DNA of 7,424 bases from contig JALQVK010000110.1 in the NCBI GenBank assembly GCA_023260375.1, forward strand, positions 1 through 7,424, written 5' to 3'. Of this stretch, positions 6,924 to 7,424 are shown one piece after another. Made by a program: the position numbers and the translations under genes. This DNA is from Rhodoluna sp. Its GTDB lineage: Bacteria; Actinomycetota; Actinomycetes; Actinomycetales; Microbacteriaceae. How positions within the stretch are numbered: position 1 is the first letter of the stretch; each line of letters opens with the position of its first letter. The notes beneath the pieces were generated by a model. That model worked only from the letters and a program-made list of their open reading frames with translations. It made no database searches and was not told the DNA's origin.

Positions 6924-7424
6924 TGAACGCTCACTCCCCTAAGGTGGTTCGAACCTCTACCCTGTTGGAATTCAAGCAGCAGGGTAGAAAAATTACCTGC
7001 CTCACTTCCTACGATTCGATGACCGCTGGAATTTTCGATAAGGCCGGCATCGATGTTTTGTTGGTTGGCGATTCGGCTGCGAACACTGTCCTAGGTTTTG
7101 ATTCAACTTTGCCAATTACTTTGGAAGAAATGATTCCGTTCGGTCGAGCTGTGGCTAATGCGGCTGAGCGAGCGCTAGTGGTGATCGATCTTCCATTCGG
7201 TAGTTACGAAACTGGGGCTTCTGAAGCCTTGGCTAATTCGATAAGGGTTATGAAACAGACCAATGCCTCTGCTGTGAAAATTGAGGGCGGTATTCGAAGT
7301 GCAGCTCAAATTAGAACCTTAGTTGAGGCTGGAATCCCGGTAATGGGGCATGTCGGCTTCACACCTCAGAGCGTAAACACCCTCGGCGGATTTAAGGTGC
7401 AAGGTCGTGGAGAAAGCGCTGAAG
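6923..7424 (+). CDS. panB: 3-methyl-2-oxobutanoate hydroxymethyltransferase (ketopantoate hydroxymethyltransferase), 3' end outside window
   Basis: PanB transfers a hydroxymethyl group from 5,10-methylenetetrahydrofolate to 2-oxoisovalerate, giving ketopantoate, the first committed step to pantothenate and CoA (EC 2.1.2.11). The 167 codons present are about 60% of a protein usually near 265-280 aa. Signatures in order: ITCLTSYDSMTA (24-35), LLVGDSAANTVLGFDSTLP (46-64), VVIDLPFGSY (86-95), VKIEGG (118-123) and GHVGFTPQSVNTLGGFKVQGR (142-162). D50, D89 and E121 align with the recalled magnesium and substrate ligands of the Escherichia coli enzyme; the catalytic glutamate lies past the window end. 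The start is taken as GTG at 6923, overlapping the Rid TAG by one base (TAGTG), which implies translational coupling. Only a weak GGA lies upstream. A GTG at 6944 would remove seven unconserved residues and is a possible alternative. The gene is intact as far as seen. Confidence 0.95.
   Translation, partial: MNAHSPKVVRTSTLLEFKQQGRKITCLTSYDSMTAGIFDKAGIDVLLVGDSAANTVLGFDSTLPITLEEMIPFGRAVANAAERALVVIDLPFGSYETGASEALANSIRVMKQTNASAVKIEGGIRSAAQIRTLVEAGIPVMGHVGFTPQSVNTLGGFKVQGRGESAE

Noticed and set aside
1..7424. Mobile elements, CRISPR arrays, tRNA or rRNA genes, toxin-antitoxin or defence genes
   Set aside because: Nearly every base is within conserved metabolic genes and no terminal repeats, spaced repeats or structural RNA signatures were seen.

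Overview
The window is a dense, housekeeping stretch of a bacterial chromosome. Gene order and protein signatures point to an actinobacterium. A glnA1 / glnE / glnA2 block followed by panB is the order I recall from Mycobacterium tuberculosis (Rv2220 to Rv2225). Base composition looks balanced rather than GC-rich, and nadE sits next to glnA2. Together these suggest a reduced-genome Microbacteriaceae-type actinobacterium, such as the freshwater Luna lineage (Rhodoluna/Aquiluna). That placement is inference from recall, not a search result.

Layout. Positions 2-508 (+) hold the 3' end of a type I glutamine synthetase, GlnA1, with its adenylylation tyrosine. A strong symmetric hairpin at 520-554 closes both glnA1 and the convergent gene opposite it. 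Positions 553-3492 (-) hold glnE, the bifunctional glutamine synthetase adenylyltransferase/deadenylylase. Immediately upstream of it on the same strand, 3499-4839 (-) is glnA2, a second glutamine synthetase that has Trp where the adenylylated Tyr would be. A 41-base divergent region (4840-4880) separates glnA2 from a rightward cofactor operon: nadE (4881-6527), an atypical Rid/YjgF-family gene (6531-6923), and panB (from 6923, cut by the window end).

How the genes fit together. The left half makes and regulates glutamine: GlnA1 is the expected GlnE target, while GlnA2 appears built for other control. The right half uses glutamine (NadE takes its amide to make NAD) and starts the pantothenate/CoA branch (PanB). 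The two halves are driven from one very short divergent region where candidate -10 elements for both directions overlap in a palindrome.

I see no mobile element, CRISPR array, tRNA, rRNA or defence system, and no gap over 50 bases between genes. The points most worth a second look are: glnA2 and glnE lie in the same frame, separated only by a stop codon and two sense codons with no Shine-Dalgarno; the overlapping divergent promoters with a probably leaderless nadE; and the Rid protein that lacks the family's catalytic arginine.
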